NCBI RefSeq assembly: GCF_001477655.1
Contig: NZ_CP011266.1
Location: 1,224,001-1,288,000 of the forward strand
Direction of reading: 5' to 3'
Source: Methanobrevibacter millerae
Lineage (GTDB): Archaea; Methanobacteriota; Methanobacteria; Methanobacteriales; Methanobacteriaceae
DNA: 64,000 nucleotides
Of this stretch, positions 54,163 through 63,992 are shown one piece after another. The translations under genes and the position numbers were made by a program. The first letter of the stretch is position 1. Every line of letters starts with the position of its first letter. The notes under the pieces are model-generated. The model was not told where the DNA came from and made no database searches. It saw only the letters and a program-made list of their open reading frames with translations.

Positions 54163-55023
54163 TTATTTAATTGTATAACTTTGATTTGAAAGCAGTTTAT
54201 TGTTTATGTCCATCAGTTTAAATTCAATATGTGTAATATTATTAGTGTGAACATCACAGTCACATATCACCCCTGATTTAAATTCATCAGCTGTAGAATT
54301 TACTTCAAAAAGCATATTTTCATTTGCATCGAAAAATTTAATGTTCATGAAGTATTTTTCCGGATTGGCAGGCATGTTTAGAGATTCTCCATGAACAACA
54401 TATCTGCTTCCGCTTGCATCGACACCAGTGATGTTCATGGAAAATATGCCGTCTTCGGAACTGTTCTGCCCCATCGGAAGAACTGCAAAAAGATATACCA
54501 GAATCAATATGACAGCTACTGGAACTGCAATCTTTAGATATTTCTTTGCAATGTTTTCTTTTCTTTTTGGATTTACCTTTTCAAGTACACTAAGTGACTT
54601 TGAATTGGTTTTAATTTTATTTATTGGTTTTTTTACAAATTCTGATGTGTCTTTTATAAGGATTTCCAGCTGATGTTTAGTATCTGGAAATGAGTATATC
54701 ATCTTTTTTCTATCCAAAATGAACTGGAGATTCTTGCCTATCCTTATATCGTCAATGCTGAATATCAGGATGGGAATGTCTCTTGAAAATGCTATATCCA
54801 CTTCAGTTATCACATAGTTTGTATCCTTTGAATTCTTTGAATAAATAAGAATAAAACATTTGGAATCTGATATTGCATTGGTAATATTATCTACAGGGTC
54901 ATCCGAAGAAAAATCCCTTGACTTAATCCATGTTCTGATATTGTTCTGCTCGAATACATCACATATTGCTTCGCTTATCTGCTGGTCTTTTTCATCATAA
55001 CATATATAAGCATCATGCACCAT
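54163..55023 (-). CDS. TIR-domain protein with membrane anchor and outer domain
   Basis: This 286-residue protein has an N-terminal TIR domain (~1-125): HDAYICYDEKDQQISEAICD, a boxed RTWIKSRDF, and the catalytic-type Glu at ~74 in TNYVITEVDIAFS. One helix follows (~165-185, LKIAVPVAVILILVYLFAVL), then an extracytoplasmic beta domain. TIR domains cleave NAD+ or signal by self-assembly in immune systems. A TIR domain coupled through the membrane to an outer sensor domain is suggestive of envelope surveillance. It follows the second TIR gene by nine bases. Confidence 0.85.
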   Translation of the reverse strand: MVHDAYICYDEKDQQISEAICDVFEQNNIRTWIKSRDFSSDDPVDNITNAISDSKCFILIYSKNSKDTNYVITEVDIAFSRDIPILIFSIDDIRIGKNLQFILDRKKMIYSFPDTKHQLEILIKDTSEFVKKPINKIKTNSKSLSVLEKVNPKRKENIAKKYLKIAVPVAVILILVYLFAVLPMGQNSSEDGIFSMNITGVDASGSRYVVHGESLNMPANPEKYFMNIKFFDANENMLFEVNSTADEFKSGVICDCDVHTNNITHIEFKLMDINNKLLSNQSYTIK

Positions 55024-55032
55024 AATATAGCC

Positions 55033-55857
55033 TCAAATTTGTGAATATTCATCATAAAGATAGTCAAAGATTTCCTCATTTGATGATGCAAATCTTAAAA
55101 CTGACTTTCTGGTTAAAAATTCATTTCTAATTACAAGTCCGTATATTATACACATTGCCCAGAATATGAAAAAGAGCAATGCAAATAGAATAAACATTGG
55201 ATAGTAAAGGAACAGTTGTCCAAAGATCTGGAAATAAATCAGCAAACAAATTAATGTCGGAATCAAATATATTACTCCCATCAATGCCCATAGCTTTTTG
55301 CTTGAAACAATTCCCATATAGATAATTGAAAACCAGTAAAGTGGAGTGAAAAGCAGTATGAGGGATATGTAATCCTTTTTGTGACTGGACAAGTCATCTT
55401 GCTTATAGTCTGAGAAGTCTATGATGATTGAAACATCACTATTTTCATTACATAATTTCAATGCGTCAATAATCAGTGTTTCGAATTCATCTTCAGGATT
55501 TGGATGTGCATTAAGCCATTGCGTTACCTTCAGATAGTATTCCATGTTTTCCTTAGGCAGAGTATCATCAATGTTGAATGAAAGGATAGGTTTGTTGTTG
55601 GAAAATGCCATATTGATTTCATTGTCAACATATTTTGAATTCTGGGAATCTTTTGAATATATTAAAACAACGATTCTTGTGGATTTTATGGCTGCTGCAA
55701 TCTCATCAATATAGATTTTGCCTGAAGCGATATCACGGGGAGCTATCCAGCATTTTAGATTGTTCTGCTCCAGAACATAACATATCTTATTGGCCACATC
55801 ACTGTCTTTTGTGGAATAGCTTATAAAAACATCATGCTTGTAGTTATCCAGACTCAT
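55033..55857 (-). CDS. TIR-domain protein with C-terminal membrane helices
   Basis: The protein has 274 residues. TIR domain (~1-140): HDVFISYSTKDSDVANKIC, KCWIAPRDI and VDNEINMAFS with the NADase-type Glu at ~80. Four helices follow (~165-255, LILLFTPLYWFSIIYMGI and IFILFALLFFIFWAM). The start overlaps the upstream gene's stop by four bases. It is paired with the other TIR protein, so the two may form one membrane complex. Confidence 0.86.
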   Translation of the reverse strand: MSLDNYKHDVFISYSTKDSDVANKICYVLEQNNLKCWIAPRDIASGKIYIDEIAAAIKSTRIVVLIYSKDSQNSKYVDNEINMAFSNNKPILSFNIDDTLPKENMEYYLKVTQWLNAHPNPEDEFETLIIDALKLCNENSDVSIIIDFSDYKQDDLSSHKKDYISLILLFTPLYWFSIIYMGIVSSKKLWALMGVIYLIPTLICLLIYFQIFGQLFLYYPMFILFALLFFIFWAMCIIYGLVIRNEFLTRKSVLRFASSNEEIFDYLYDEYSQI

Positions 55858-56345
55858 AATACCACCTTGCTGTTGAATGCAGTATCTAAAACAAATTCTC
55901 TGTTATTTCCATCAAAGAGATAAACTGTTGTTTGATTTTTAAAGGATAGTTTGTCCTTGTCGAACGAATCCACAGGAATGATTATTGAATGATACTTGAA
56001 TCCCTTATCATCACCAAATTCCATTGTAAGCAGGTAACAGCTCTCGTTTTTATAGTCAACAGTTCCCTGATTAACATTGGCAAAATGATTCAAAAGGTTT
56101 GTCAGCTTTGAATCTGATGAATTCAGCCTACTAACATCCATATTGTAAAAATCATACATTGAGTTTCTAAATTCAACCGTATTTCCATTGATTTCATATC
56201 CAGAACTCGAAGGATAATACATTGTGATTGAATCTGTAACATTTCTTTCCTTTTCCATGTATTTATAATCCATGAACGAGTATGATCCATAAATCAGAAG
56301 AATAATAGATGTTATTATAATCAGATATTCAATTTTTTTATTCAT
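55854..56345 (-). CDS. Small membrane-anchored outer protein upstream of the TIR pair
   Basis: It has 163 residues from ATG 56345, with GGGTG six bases upstream inside the longer frame. One N-terminal helix (YLIIITSIILLIYGSYSFM) is followed by an extracytoplasmic alpha/beta domain (YYPSSSGYEINGNTVEF ... VYLFDGN). It is the first gene of the three-gene TIR operon and overlaps the next by four bases, so it probably acts as the sensor or ligand part of the system. The outer domain resembles the PsbP-like modules in the neighbouring adhesin. Confidence 0.65.
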   Translation of the reverse strand: MNKKIEYLIIITSIILLIYGSYSFMDYKYMEKERNVTDSITMYYPSSSGYEINGNTVEFRNSMYDFYNMDVSRLNSSDSKLTNLLNHFANVNQGTVDYKNESCYLLTMEFGDDKGFKYHSIIIPVDSFDKDKLSFKNQTTVYLFDGNNREFVLDTAFNSKVVL

Positions 56346-56547
56346 ATAAACACCCATTTTGCCATAAATTTTTCTTGAAAAAAATTTACTTAATTTGTAT
56401 TTTTGTTATAAATTATATAAATAATTTACTTAATTAATATCATTTATTTATCCATATTATAAAAGTGTTGTAAAGTAAATTATTTAATCAAAAAAAAGAT
56501 TAAAAAAAATAATCCTCTAAAATTTTAGAGGATTTTTAAATATTTTT

Positions 56548-59500
56548 TTAAAAGGTCATTGAACTAGCTATGGATTCAACGATATCCCTTTGATTGCCCA
56601 TTACGCCAAATGTGATTCCGCTGTTTTCACAATATGCAAAGTATGCCTGGGAATTGATTGTTGCCAAGGTCCATCCTCCATATGTGTCTATGATGCTTCC
56701 GCCATTACTTGTAATTATATTTAGGTATGAATTTTTTGAAAAGGTAGAATCTTCAGTTATCTGATATGTGTTTCCATCATATGTCACCTCAAATACTGCA
56801 GCGTTTCCCTCATCCTTTATTAATTCAATTGTGGCGGATTCCGGAAGCACTACATGAAAGTGTCCGCAGTCATATTCAACCATATCTTCGTCAATTTCAC
56901 CGCTTTTGCCGCTGTCTGCATTATCCGGAACACATCCAGGAACTCTTTTCAATGATCCTGCAATCTGTTTTGCAATGGACAGGTCATTTGATGAAACAGT
57001 ATATACTGGATTTGAATTGCATATCAACACATATGCTTCATTAGTGGAAGATGCGGATGCTTTGTTTAGGATTATCCAGTTTCCATATGATCCTGTATTT
57101 AAATAACCGCCATAGTTCATATAGAATCCAACATTACTTTGATAGGTATCTGAATGTTCACTTATATGAACATATTGTCCGTTTGAATATCTAACTATAC
57201 ATGAACCTGTATTAACTACAAAAGCATCTTCACATTTAGCATCTTTTGGAACTTCAACAGTAAATCCGTATGACTTGTGGGTAATCATGCTGGAAGATCT
57301 GATGACAATCTTGTTTGCTGCATTCAATCCGTTGTATGAAGCTGTAATGATGTATGTTCCAGGCTGAAGGTTAATATTCAATCTGGCTATTCCATCTGCA
57401 TCAGTTACTCGATCATAGAATACTCCATTGATGTTTAATTTGATACTTTGGCCTGCATAAGGTTTTCCCTGACCGTCAAGCAGTTTTGCCTCATATTTTG
57501 TGCCATCCTTATATTCCATGTTCACATCCTTACCGGTTAATACATTCAGGACCTTGATAGTGTTTGATGCCCTTAGACCATTGTATTCGGCAGTGATGAT
57601 GTATGTTCCAGGCTGAAGGTTAATGTTCATTTTTACATATCCGTCATCGTTTGAGTTTCTTGTATAGAATACTCCGTTGATGTTGAACACTACACTTTGG
57701 CCTGCCTTTACAGGTTTACCGTCTGCACCCAATAGCCTTAGTGAATATGCGGATGCATTCCTATAGTATTTTGTCAAATCATAGTTTTCCGTAAATAGAC
57801 TATTTACGGTGACAACGTTAGTATACCGCTCGCCTGATGAAGGGTTTGTTGCAGTAATCACATACTTTTTAGGGTTCAAATTGATGTTCATCTTTGCGCT
57901 ACCCTGATCGTTTGTTGTCCTTTCGTAGAATACTCCGTTGATGTTAAATTTGACATTTGTGTTTTTCAAAAGATTGCCCTGAGTGTCAACGAAAGTCGCA
58001 TAATACTGGGTATCGTTTTTATACATTTTAGTAATGTCATTTCCGCTGACTGTTGATTTGACAGTTACTTTGGACTGTACTTTTACTCCATCACATTCAA
58101 CAGTTACCGGATAATTACCACTGTTCAAATTAATTCCCATGCTGGTCTTTCCGCTACTGTCTGTGGTTTTTGTATATGTCTGACCGTTTATATTAATGCT
58201 AACCTGTTTATTTGCAAGAGAATTTCCTGCACTGTCAGTGACCTTTACATTAAACCTTTCAGATCCTCCATAATACTTGGTAATGTCCGGTGCATCAATT
58301 ATAAGTTTCTTTTCTTCTAAAGTTACTTTAGCAGATGCCTGTGAAGACTTATAGTTTGTGCTTCCTGCATATGTAGCTTTAACGTCATATGTTTTATAGT
58401 CTAGGTCTTTGACAGTTACTGCAGCCTTTCCGTTGCTTATGGTTGCAGTGTAGTCCTTGTTGTTTATGTTGAATACAACTGAACCTGCTGCAGCAGACGG
58501 AGTGACGCTTGCTGTTAATGTAGCTGTCCTGTCAGCTGACTGTGAAGCGGTTAATTTTAAAGAAGTACTTAACTTATTGACTGTAATCTTGGATGTGGTT
58601 GAAACTTCTTTATATGAAATGACTGCATTATATGTGCCGCTGTTTAGGTTTATGGCAAGTGAAGTCTTACCTGATGAATCAGTAGTTTTTGTATAATTTC
58701 CCTTATTGATGTTGATTAGCACATTTGCATTAGCTATTGGCTTGCTGTTTTCAGTCAGTGTAATTTGAAGGCTTTCAGATCCGCCATAGTTTTTAGTAAC
58801 ATCTGGTGCATCTATTTTAATGGATAGCGGAATTACTACAACATTGTTTCCTTCAATTGCAATATCATTGTGGAGTTTAGTCTTATTGTTTTCAAAGACA
58901 TCATATTTGATGGTACCGTCATTACCAAACCAGTAAAGTGCACCTCCTATATCTGTAGCAGTGTTTTTGGCAAAATTGGAACTGACCAGACTGCCGTCAT
59001 CTCCACCCCAGTTTATTGCTCCACCATTTGCTGCATTATTTTCTGTGAATGTTGACTTTTCAACAGTTGCTTTATTACCGCTTACCTTTATTGCTCCACC
59101 ATTAAGTGCACTGTTTTTATCAAATTGACAGTTTATTATTTTATCATTTATTCCATCAATATCTATTGCACCACCATTCAATGATACGGTGTTGTTTATG
59201 AATTTGGAATCTTCTACAGTCACATCATCCCCATATAATCTGATAGCACCACTGTCAAATGCCTTATTGTTTTTAAATTCTGATTTGGATATTTTACCGT
59301 TGTTTCCACTCCAGTAAACTGCACCTGCACTACTTAATCCTGCTGCTATGCAGTTTGTAAATGTTGAATCGCTTAGTTGCCCATTATTTCCAGCCCAATT
59401 AATGGAACCGCCATTTCCATCACCATAACTGTTTTTAAAATCACAGTTAGCTATGGAACTGTCATCACTGTTCATTATCACATCAGCAGCACCATATTTC

Positions 59501-60750
59501 CCATAGTTATCTAAAAATATAGAATCTTTGACAGTAACATTGGTATTTTCTGCATTTATTGCACCATAATTTCCAGTATTGTTTTTAAATGTACAGTTTT
59601 CTATGACATCTGCACCATCATTGTCCAGATAGATTGCAGCTCCGAGATATGGAACTTCATTGTTTTCAAAATATGAATTTATAACTTCAATTCCTTCTTC
59701 ACTGACTGAATAAATTGCACCTCCATGATTGCTTCCGGTTGATTTGGTTACACGATTGTTTGTGAATATGGAATTGATTACACTTGCAGCACCATATGAA
59801 TCCATTTTTATAGCACCTCCTCTGTATTCTGCATAATTGTCATTAAAAATACAGTCAGGTATTCTCAAATTACAGTAGTTAATACTTATTGCTCCACCTT
59901 CAAGTGCATAGCACTCTTCAAAGCTGCTTTCAGATACTATGCTATCAAATCCTGTGTGGACAATAGCTCCTCCAAGGTTAGCATAGTCATGAAGGAATGT
60001 GCATGCAGTCAAAAGTCCATCATCGCCTGACCAGTAGATTGCTCCACCAGCATTGTTTGCATAATTCCTCTCGAAATTACATGAATCAACAGTAACACCT
60101 TCAGCATCTACTGAAAGAGCACCACCGTCACCTTCATCAAGAGCATAATTTTTGTAGAAATCTGATGCTGTAATGGATAAACATTCACCATCTATCAATA
60201 TTGCTCCACCGTAACCGTACTCTTCAGTTGCATTGTTACGGTTGAATGTACAGTGGTCCACTTCACCGTTTGTTCCATTCCAGTATATTGCTCCTCCTGC
60301 AAGAGCAGCATTATATTCAAGAGTACTCTCCACAATGCTGCCTGAGTCTCCATTCCAGAGTATTGCTCCGCCCTTGTCATCTTCACAATATCCATTAATC
60401 AATGTTAAACCTTTCAGATTGACATTTGATGCTTCGATATCAAATATTCTTGATAATCCTTTTCCATCAATCGTATAGTCATTACCGTTTATTGTCAAAG
60501 CCTTGCTGATTTGGATTCCTGAAGTGTCAAATCCATCGTTATATGTATAATCCTTATCTAGGTTAATAGTGCTTCCCTGACCGGCACTATTGATCTTGTT
60601 TTGAAGTTCACTGAATGTTCCTGCACCGGCACTTATTGCACCATCATCAGTTGCATTTAGAGATATTACATCGGAATCAACATCGCTGGCTGATACGCAA
60701 CCTATTGATATGACGAACAATAATAAACAGACCATTAATATTTTCTTCAT
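56548..60750 (-). CDS. Adhesin-like protein with beta-helix, Ig-like repeats and two C-terminal PsbP-like modules
   Basis: The protein has 1400 residues. A signal peptide (ILMVCLLLFVISIGCVSAS) leads to a beta-helix (~50-610) of very regular coils (GGAIYWSGDDGLLTACTF). Ig-like repeats occupy ~640-1150 (INGVFYTRNSNDDGYVKMN). Unlike the other two adhesins it then has two related alpha/beta modules (~1155-1275 and ~1285-1400; SYGFTVEVPKDAKCEDAF and HFHVVLPESATIELI). The secreted 188-residue protein at 62 kb has the same kind of fold, so these are probably modular wall or partner-binding units. Confidence 0.85.
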   Translation of the reverse strand: MKKILMVCLLLFVISIGCVSASDVDSDVISLNATDDGAISAGAGTFSELQNKINSAGQGSTINLDKDYTYNDGFDTSGIQISKALTINGNDYTIDGKGLSRIFDIEASNVNLKGLTLINGYCEDDKGGAILWNGDSGSIVESTLEYNAALAGGAIYWNGTNGEVDHCTFNRNNATEEYGYGGAILIDGECLSITASDFYKNYALDEGDGGALSVDAEGVTVDSCNFERNYANNAGGAIYWSGDDGLLTACTFLHDYANLGGAIVHTGFDSIVSESSFEECYALEGGAISINYCNLRIPDCIFNDNYAEYRGGAIKMDSYGAASVINSIFTNNRVTKSTGSNHGGAIYSVSEEGIEVINSYFENNEVPYLGAAIYLDNDGADVIENCTFKNNTGNYGAINAENTNVTVKDSIFLDNYGKYGAADVIMNSDDSSIANCDFKNSYGDGNGGSINWAGNNGQLSDSTFTNCIAAGLSSAGAVYWSGNNGKISKSEFKNNKAFDSGAIRLYGDDVTVEDSKFINNTVSLNGGAIDIDGINDKIINCQFDKNSALNGGAIKVSGNKATVEKSTFTENNAANGGAINWGGDDGSLVSSNFAKNTATDIGGALYWFGNDGTIKYDVFENNKTKLHNDIAIEGNNVVVIPLSIKIDAPDVTKNYGGSESLQITLTENSKPIANANVLININKGNYTKTTDSSGKTSLAINLNSGTYNAVISYKEVSTTSKITVNKLSTSLKLTASQSADRTATLTASVTPSAAAGSVVFNINNKDYTATISNGKAAVTVKDLDYKTYDVKATYAGSTNYKSSQASAKVTLEEKKLIIDAPDITKYYGGSERFNVKVTDSAGNSLANKQVSININGQTYTKTTDSSGKTSMGINLNSGNYPVTVECDGVKVQSKVTVKSTVSGNDITKMYKNDTQYYATFVDTQGNLLKNTNVKFNINGVFYERTTNDQGSAKMNINLNPKKYVITATNPSSGERYTNVVTVNSLFTENYDLTKYYRNASAYSLRLLGADGKPVKAGQSVVFNINGVFYTRNSNDDGYVKMNINLQPGTYIITAEYNGLRASNTIKVLNVLTGKDVNMEYKDGTKYEAKLLDGQGKPYAGQSIKLNINGVFYDRVTDADGIARLNINLQPGTYIITASYNGLNAANKIVIRSSSMITHKSYGFTVEVPKDAKCEDAFVVNTGSCIVRYSNGQYVHISEHSDTYQSNVGFYMNYGGYLNTGSYGNWIILNKASASSTNEAYVLICNSNPVYTVSSNDLSIAKQIAGSLKRVPGCVPDNADSGKSGEIDEDMVEYDCGHFHVVLPESATIELIKDEGNAAVFEVTYDGNTYQITEDSTFSKNSYLNIITSNGGSIIDTYGGWTLATINSQAYFAYCENSGITFGVMGNQRDIVESIASSMTF

Positions 60751-60759
60751 AATATCACC

Positions 60760-61296
60760 TTATCCCGTTTCGTATTCTGTTGTGTTTCCTGAGAATTTGC
60801 ATCCCGTAATCGTTGAGTCTGATTTGTACTGGCCGCTCATTACATTAGGCATTTGAGAAGATCCTTTTATAGTTAAGGTGTTTCCATCAATTGAAAATGT
60901 GGCTCCGGTAACAGTATATGTTTTATTGTCCACCTTAAAATCAACTGAATGAGTTCCGGAATTAAATTCATCTTTCAAAGCCTTTTTGGCAGTATCGTTT
61001 AGAGAGGATATGTCAATGCTTACAGAGTATGTAATGTTGGCATCCACTTTTGATCCTGCAGCAGGGCTTGCTGAGCCATCTTCCCTGTTGATGGTAAGCT
61101 TGTTTCCGGCCTGCTGGACAAAGCTTTCATCAACAGTGTATGATGAATCAGTTATATTTCCAAGTTTCACTGTTGTCTTTTGAGCTTCAGCTTTTGCGTT
61201 GTCATTAGAATCAAACCAGCCCGCGCTGGCCATATTCAAACAGCTGATTATCGCCAAAGCAACAATGAATATTGCTAATATCTTTTTGATATTCAT
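60760..61296 (-). CDS. Secreted protein of unknown function, co-transcribed with the adhesin
   Basis: The protein has 178 residues with a clear signal peptide (ILAIFIVALAIISCLNMASA) and a mature domain of beta strands (YTVDESFVQQAGNKLTIN, VDFKVDNKTYTVTGATFS). It ends nine bases before the adhesin start, so it is the first gene of that operon and may be an adhesin partner. I do not recognise a family. Confidence 0.65.
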   Translation of the reverse strand: MNIKKILAIFIVALAIISCLNMASAGWFDSNDNAKAEAQKTTVKLGNITDSSYTVDESFVQQAGNKLTINREDGSASPAAGSKVDANITYSVSIDISSLNDTAKKALKDEFNSGTHSVDFKVDNKTYTVTGATFSIDGNTLTIKGSSQMPNVMSGQYKSDSTITGCKFSGNTTEYETG

Positions 61297-61539
61297 ATTA
61301 TCACCGTTTTGCTTTTAAAAAAAGAGTTTTTTATATAATAGGGGATGGTAATCTGTGGTACATATGTGTGGGGTTTGCTTGGATTAGGATATCTTATTTT
61401 TGGCAAATGCTTTTTTAATACTTCTTTTTCCAAATAATAACTATGAATGGTGTTCATAATGCCCCCACATATACTATCATTTTTGTTGATTGTGATATAA
61501 AAGTCAAGTAAAGCATTTTATTTATGCAAGACTCTTTTA

Positions 61540-61926
61540 TTATTTTTTCAAAAGCAGGTCACGGATTTCTTCAGACAGCCTGTTTTCAAACTGCCTTCTG
61601 TCAGGGCATATATTTTGATAAAATTCGTATTCGAAGGCTATTATTTTAGGCTCTATTTTAACGTAAAGTCCGTCACCTAAAATATCACTTATCAGCAAAA
61701 ATCCTCTTTTAATTAATGGAGCATAGATTCTAATCAAATGAACATCCGAGAGAATATAATCCAATATAATTCGTATAGATATGATGTCTACAAGTTCGAC
61801 TTTAGGATAGTTTAGTTTTTTAAGTTCGTTAACTAATAGGCGCAATGTTATTTTTAAATCTGGTGAGGGGTTTGAGCTCAGCAAAAAAGTTAAATAGGAA
61901 TCAATGATTTTCAACACTTCCTTCAT
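61540..61926 (-). CDS. Small helical protein of unknown function
   Basis: This is a 128-residue soluble protein rich in Leu and Ile (LRLLVNELKKLNYPKVELVD) with no signal peptide. Its start lies inside the end of the 37-residue frame at 61901-62014, and no ribosome binding site is evident. A single frameshift could join the two into one ~160-residue protein, so this may be the larger part of a broken gene. Confidence 0.5.
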   Translation of the reverse strand: MKEVLKIIDSYLTFLLSSNPSPDLKITLRLLVNELKKLNYPKVELVDIISIRIILDYILSDVHLIRIYAPLIKRGFLLISDILGDGLYVKIEPKIIAFEYEFYQNICPDRRQFENRLSEEIRDLLLKK

Positions 61927-62014
61927 ATAAAAGGGAGGTCAAAACGCAATCTGATTCCATCAAAGGCATTATTATTCTATTCTTGTATTCATCAAATATT
62001 TCTTCGCCTGTCAT
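61901..62014 (-). CDS. 37-residue frame upstream of the 128-residue gene
   Basis: From ATG 62014 it reads MTGEEIFDEYKNRIIMPLME then SDCVLTSLLYEGS, convincing protein sequence. It overlaps the next gene by 26 bases in another frame. It is either a short coupled gene or the N-terminus of the next one. Confidence 0.4.
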   Translation of the reverse strand: MTGEEIFDEYKNRIIMPLMESDCVLTSLLYEGSVENH

Positions 62015-62074
62015 GACTATGGATATGTCAGTGACTATATAAATTGAAAGTCCAAGAGAGCATTTGACAACAAA

Positions 62075-62632
62075 TCAGAACCTGAAAAAGAAAAACCTGT
62101 TTGTCGGCTGGTTGCTTTTGGAGCTCTGATATGAATCATAGTCTCTTTTTTCCTGCTCAAGCTGAACTTGATAGTCGGCCAGAGCCTCATCAAGCGCTCC
62201 GTAGAATGTGGAGGATGATGAATTCTGCAAAGGAGTTTTGGATATCATATCCGTAATCTCTGAATTGACATATGTGTCATTAAAGCACACAAGAAATATC
62301 TTGTCTGCTGTGGCAAAGTAAACTGTCGTGTATGGAGAGGATTTGTATTCATTGTGTATCACAACAGCGTCGTGGCCTGCAATGCTTGTCTGCTCATATG
62401 ACTTTGCGCCTTCCATGTCAGATCCGTAGTTGAATCTCAGGTTCTTGTATGAGTCCAGTGCAAGAATACGGAACTTGAAGCCGCTTTGATATACATATGA
62501 TGTATCCTTTTGGGTTCCGTGGTCAAACTGGTCAGGTATTTCAAAGTTTATTCCCTTGATTGTAACGTTTCCAGCACTTGATGCAGGAATAAAAATAAGA
62601 AGAACAAATAATATTACAATAATCCTTTTCAT
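62075..62632 (-). CDS. Secreted PsbP-like / methanogen surface protein
   Basis: It has 185 residues from ATG 62632. GAGGTG lies just upstream and overlaps the longer GTG start, so ATG is right. Signal peptide (IIVILFVLLIFIPASSA), then an alpha/beta module (INFEIPDQFDHGTQKDTSY ... AGHDAVVIHNEYKSS) like the C-terminal units of the 1400-residue adhesin. The tail is Gln/Lys-rich (ADYQVQLEQEKRDYDSYQ). It starts directly after the CPBP protease gene, in the same operon. Confidence 0.7.
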   Translation of the reverse strand: MKRIIVILFVLLIFIPASSAGNVTIKGINFEIPDQFDHGTQKDTSYVYQSGFKFRILALDSYKNLRFNYGSDMEGAKSYEQTSIAGHDAVVIHNEYKSSPYTTVYFATADKIFLVCFNDTYVNSEITDMISKTPLQNSSSSTFYGALDEALADYQVQLEQEKRDYDSYQSSKSNQPTNRFFFFRF

Positions 62633-62642
62633 GATAATCACC

Positions 62643-63350
62643 TCAGATGATGAACATTCCGGCTGAAAGAGCCATTACAATAATGCCTATGAAATCCCAT
62701 ATCAGATGGGCTATGTATGTAACAGTTATGTTTTTTGTCCTTAAATAAAGCAGCGGAAATGTTACTGAAGGAATGCCTATTGCAAGAAGTATGTATGGGA
62801 TGTTGAATGAGTATGCATGGGCATGGCTTAAGGAAAATACAAGCTGTGAAAGTATTATTCCGATAATTAATGATACCCTGCGCCCGATTCTTCTGTATAG
62901 AAATATCATGGGAAGCACAAGCAGTATGAACTTGTATAGTTCCTCGCCCACAAGCTGTATGATGACAGCTATTATCATTATCACAGGAGATGAGTCAAGG
63001 GGTGAATGTCTAGGTATCGGAATCGCCAATTCCTTAAGAACGGCATTTGACATGATTGACAATATGAAAAAAATTATCAGGAATATTAAGATATATAATA
63101 TGTCTTTTCTTTCAGGCATTCTGAATATTTCAGACATATTTCCATTCAATGCATAATATACTGTAGATGTAGGTACTATTAAAAAGAGTATTGCCTTTAA
63201 AAGTTGGGTTGTGTCTAAAAATGAAATGGCAAATGTTAAAACTGCCGATATAATCAGTGCCGCCAGCTGTCCTGATGTGAGTTTTGGGTTTTGCCTGTAG
63301 AAGGGAATGTCATAGTCCTTATTTTCTAACTGGAAATATTCGTTGTTCAT
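62643..63350 (-). CDS. CPBP intramembrane metalloprotease (CAAX/Abi type)
   Basis: This 235-residue protein has about eight helices. The family motifs are VGEELYKF (EE at 136-137), FSLSHAHAY (His 176, 178) and YIAHLIWDF (His 215). The usual EExxxR has Lys in place of Arg. Members cleave within membrane segments, for example processing surface proteins or acting in bacteriocin self-protection. Here it heads an operon with a secreted protein, so processing of that or of nearby adhesins is plausible. Confidence 0.82.
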   Translation of the reverse strand: MNNEYFQLENKDYDIPFYRQNPKLTSGQLAALIISAVLTFAISFLDTTQLLKAILFLIVPTSTVYYALNGNMSEIFRMPERKDILYILIFLIIFFILSIMSNAVLKELAIPIPRHSPLDSSPVIMIIAVIIQLVGEELYKFILLVLPMIFLYRRIGRRVSLIIGIILSQLVFSLSHAHAYSFNIPYILLAIGIPSVTFPLLYLRTKNITVTYIAHLIWDFIGIIVMALSAGMFII

Positions 63351-63395
63351 TAGTTAGTAATATGAAAATCAAATAAAAAAAAGTTTATGGTGAAG

Positions 63396-63992
63396 CTATT
63401 CTTCACCGTCTTCGCTATTTTCTTCAGTTTCATCGTCTTCAACAGCAATGCTTGTTCTAGGGCTGTTGTTTTCTACAAATTCAATTTCCTCATCGCTGCA
63501 GTACTGCTTGATTTCAGACAATACCTTTACTGGCTCATCCTCACTGCTGGCGCATGAAATGAAGTATATTACAGGAATAACGTCATTTGCAGCAACGACT
63601 TTGATTGTTTCACAGTCGTCGACAATGATTTTTTGGGTATTGTAGAGTTCAATGTCAGCTATTATCTCTTCGGTTGTGCTGACAGCCTTGATTTGTGAGT
63701 TTTCGTATTCTTCGCTTAATGATGAAATGATTTCGTCGTCTGATTGTTTGCTGTTGTTAATGTCAAGGTTGTTGAGTTTTTCTTTGAATAATCTTGCGTT
63801 GTGTAGTTTTTCCTGGATTTCTGCTAATTGCTGTTCCAATTTTTTTTCATCTTCAACCAAAGAATCGATGAAAGCTTCGGATCCGTTTGTGTAGTTTTCA
63901 TAAATTTCCAGAACTTCGCGTGGGCTCAATATGGAGCTGCTTTTGAAGAATGCTTTTGTGCGAGGTTTTACGCGAATGCTAAACGGTTTCAA
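63396..63992 (-). CDS. Coiled-coil protein of unknown function (5' end at window edge)
   Basis: This is a 198-residue soluble acidic protein. A basic start (KPFSIRVKPRTKAFFKSSS) leads to a coiled coil at ~48-75 (EKKLEQQLAEIQEKLHNARL), an alpha/beta segment (VAANDVIPVIYFISCASS) and an acidic tail. The frame is open through TTG 63992 to the window edge, so a few N-terminal residues may be missing. I do not recognise it. Confidence 0.55.
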   Translation of the reverse strand: MKPFSIRVKPRTKAFFKSSSILSPREVLEIYENYTNGSEAFIDSLVEDEKKLEQQLAEIQEKLHNARLFKEKLNNLDINNSKQSDDEIISSLSEEYENSQIKAVSTTEEIIADIELYNTQKIIVDDCETIKVVAANDVIPVIYFISCASSEDEPVKVLSEIKQYCSDEEIEFVENNSPRTSIAVEDDETEENSEDGEE

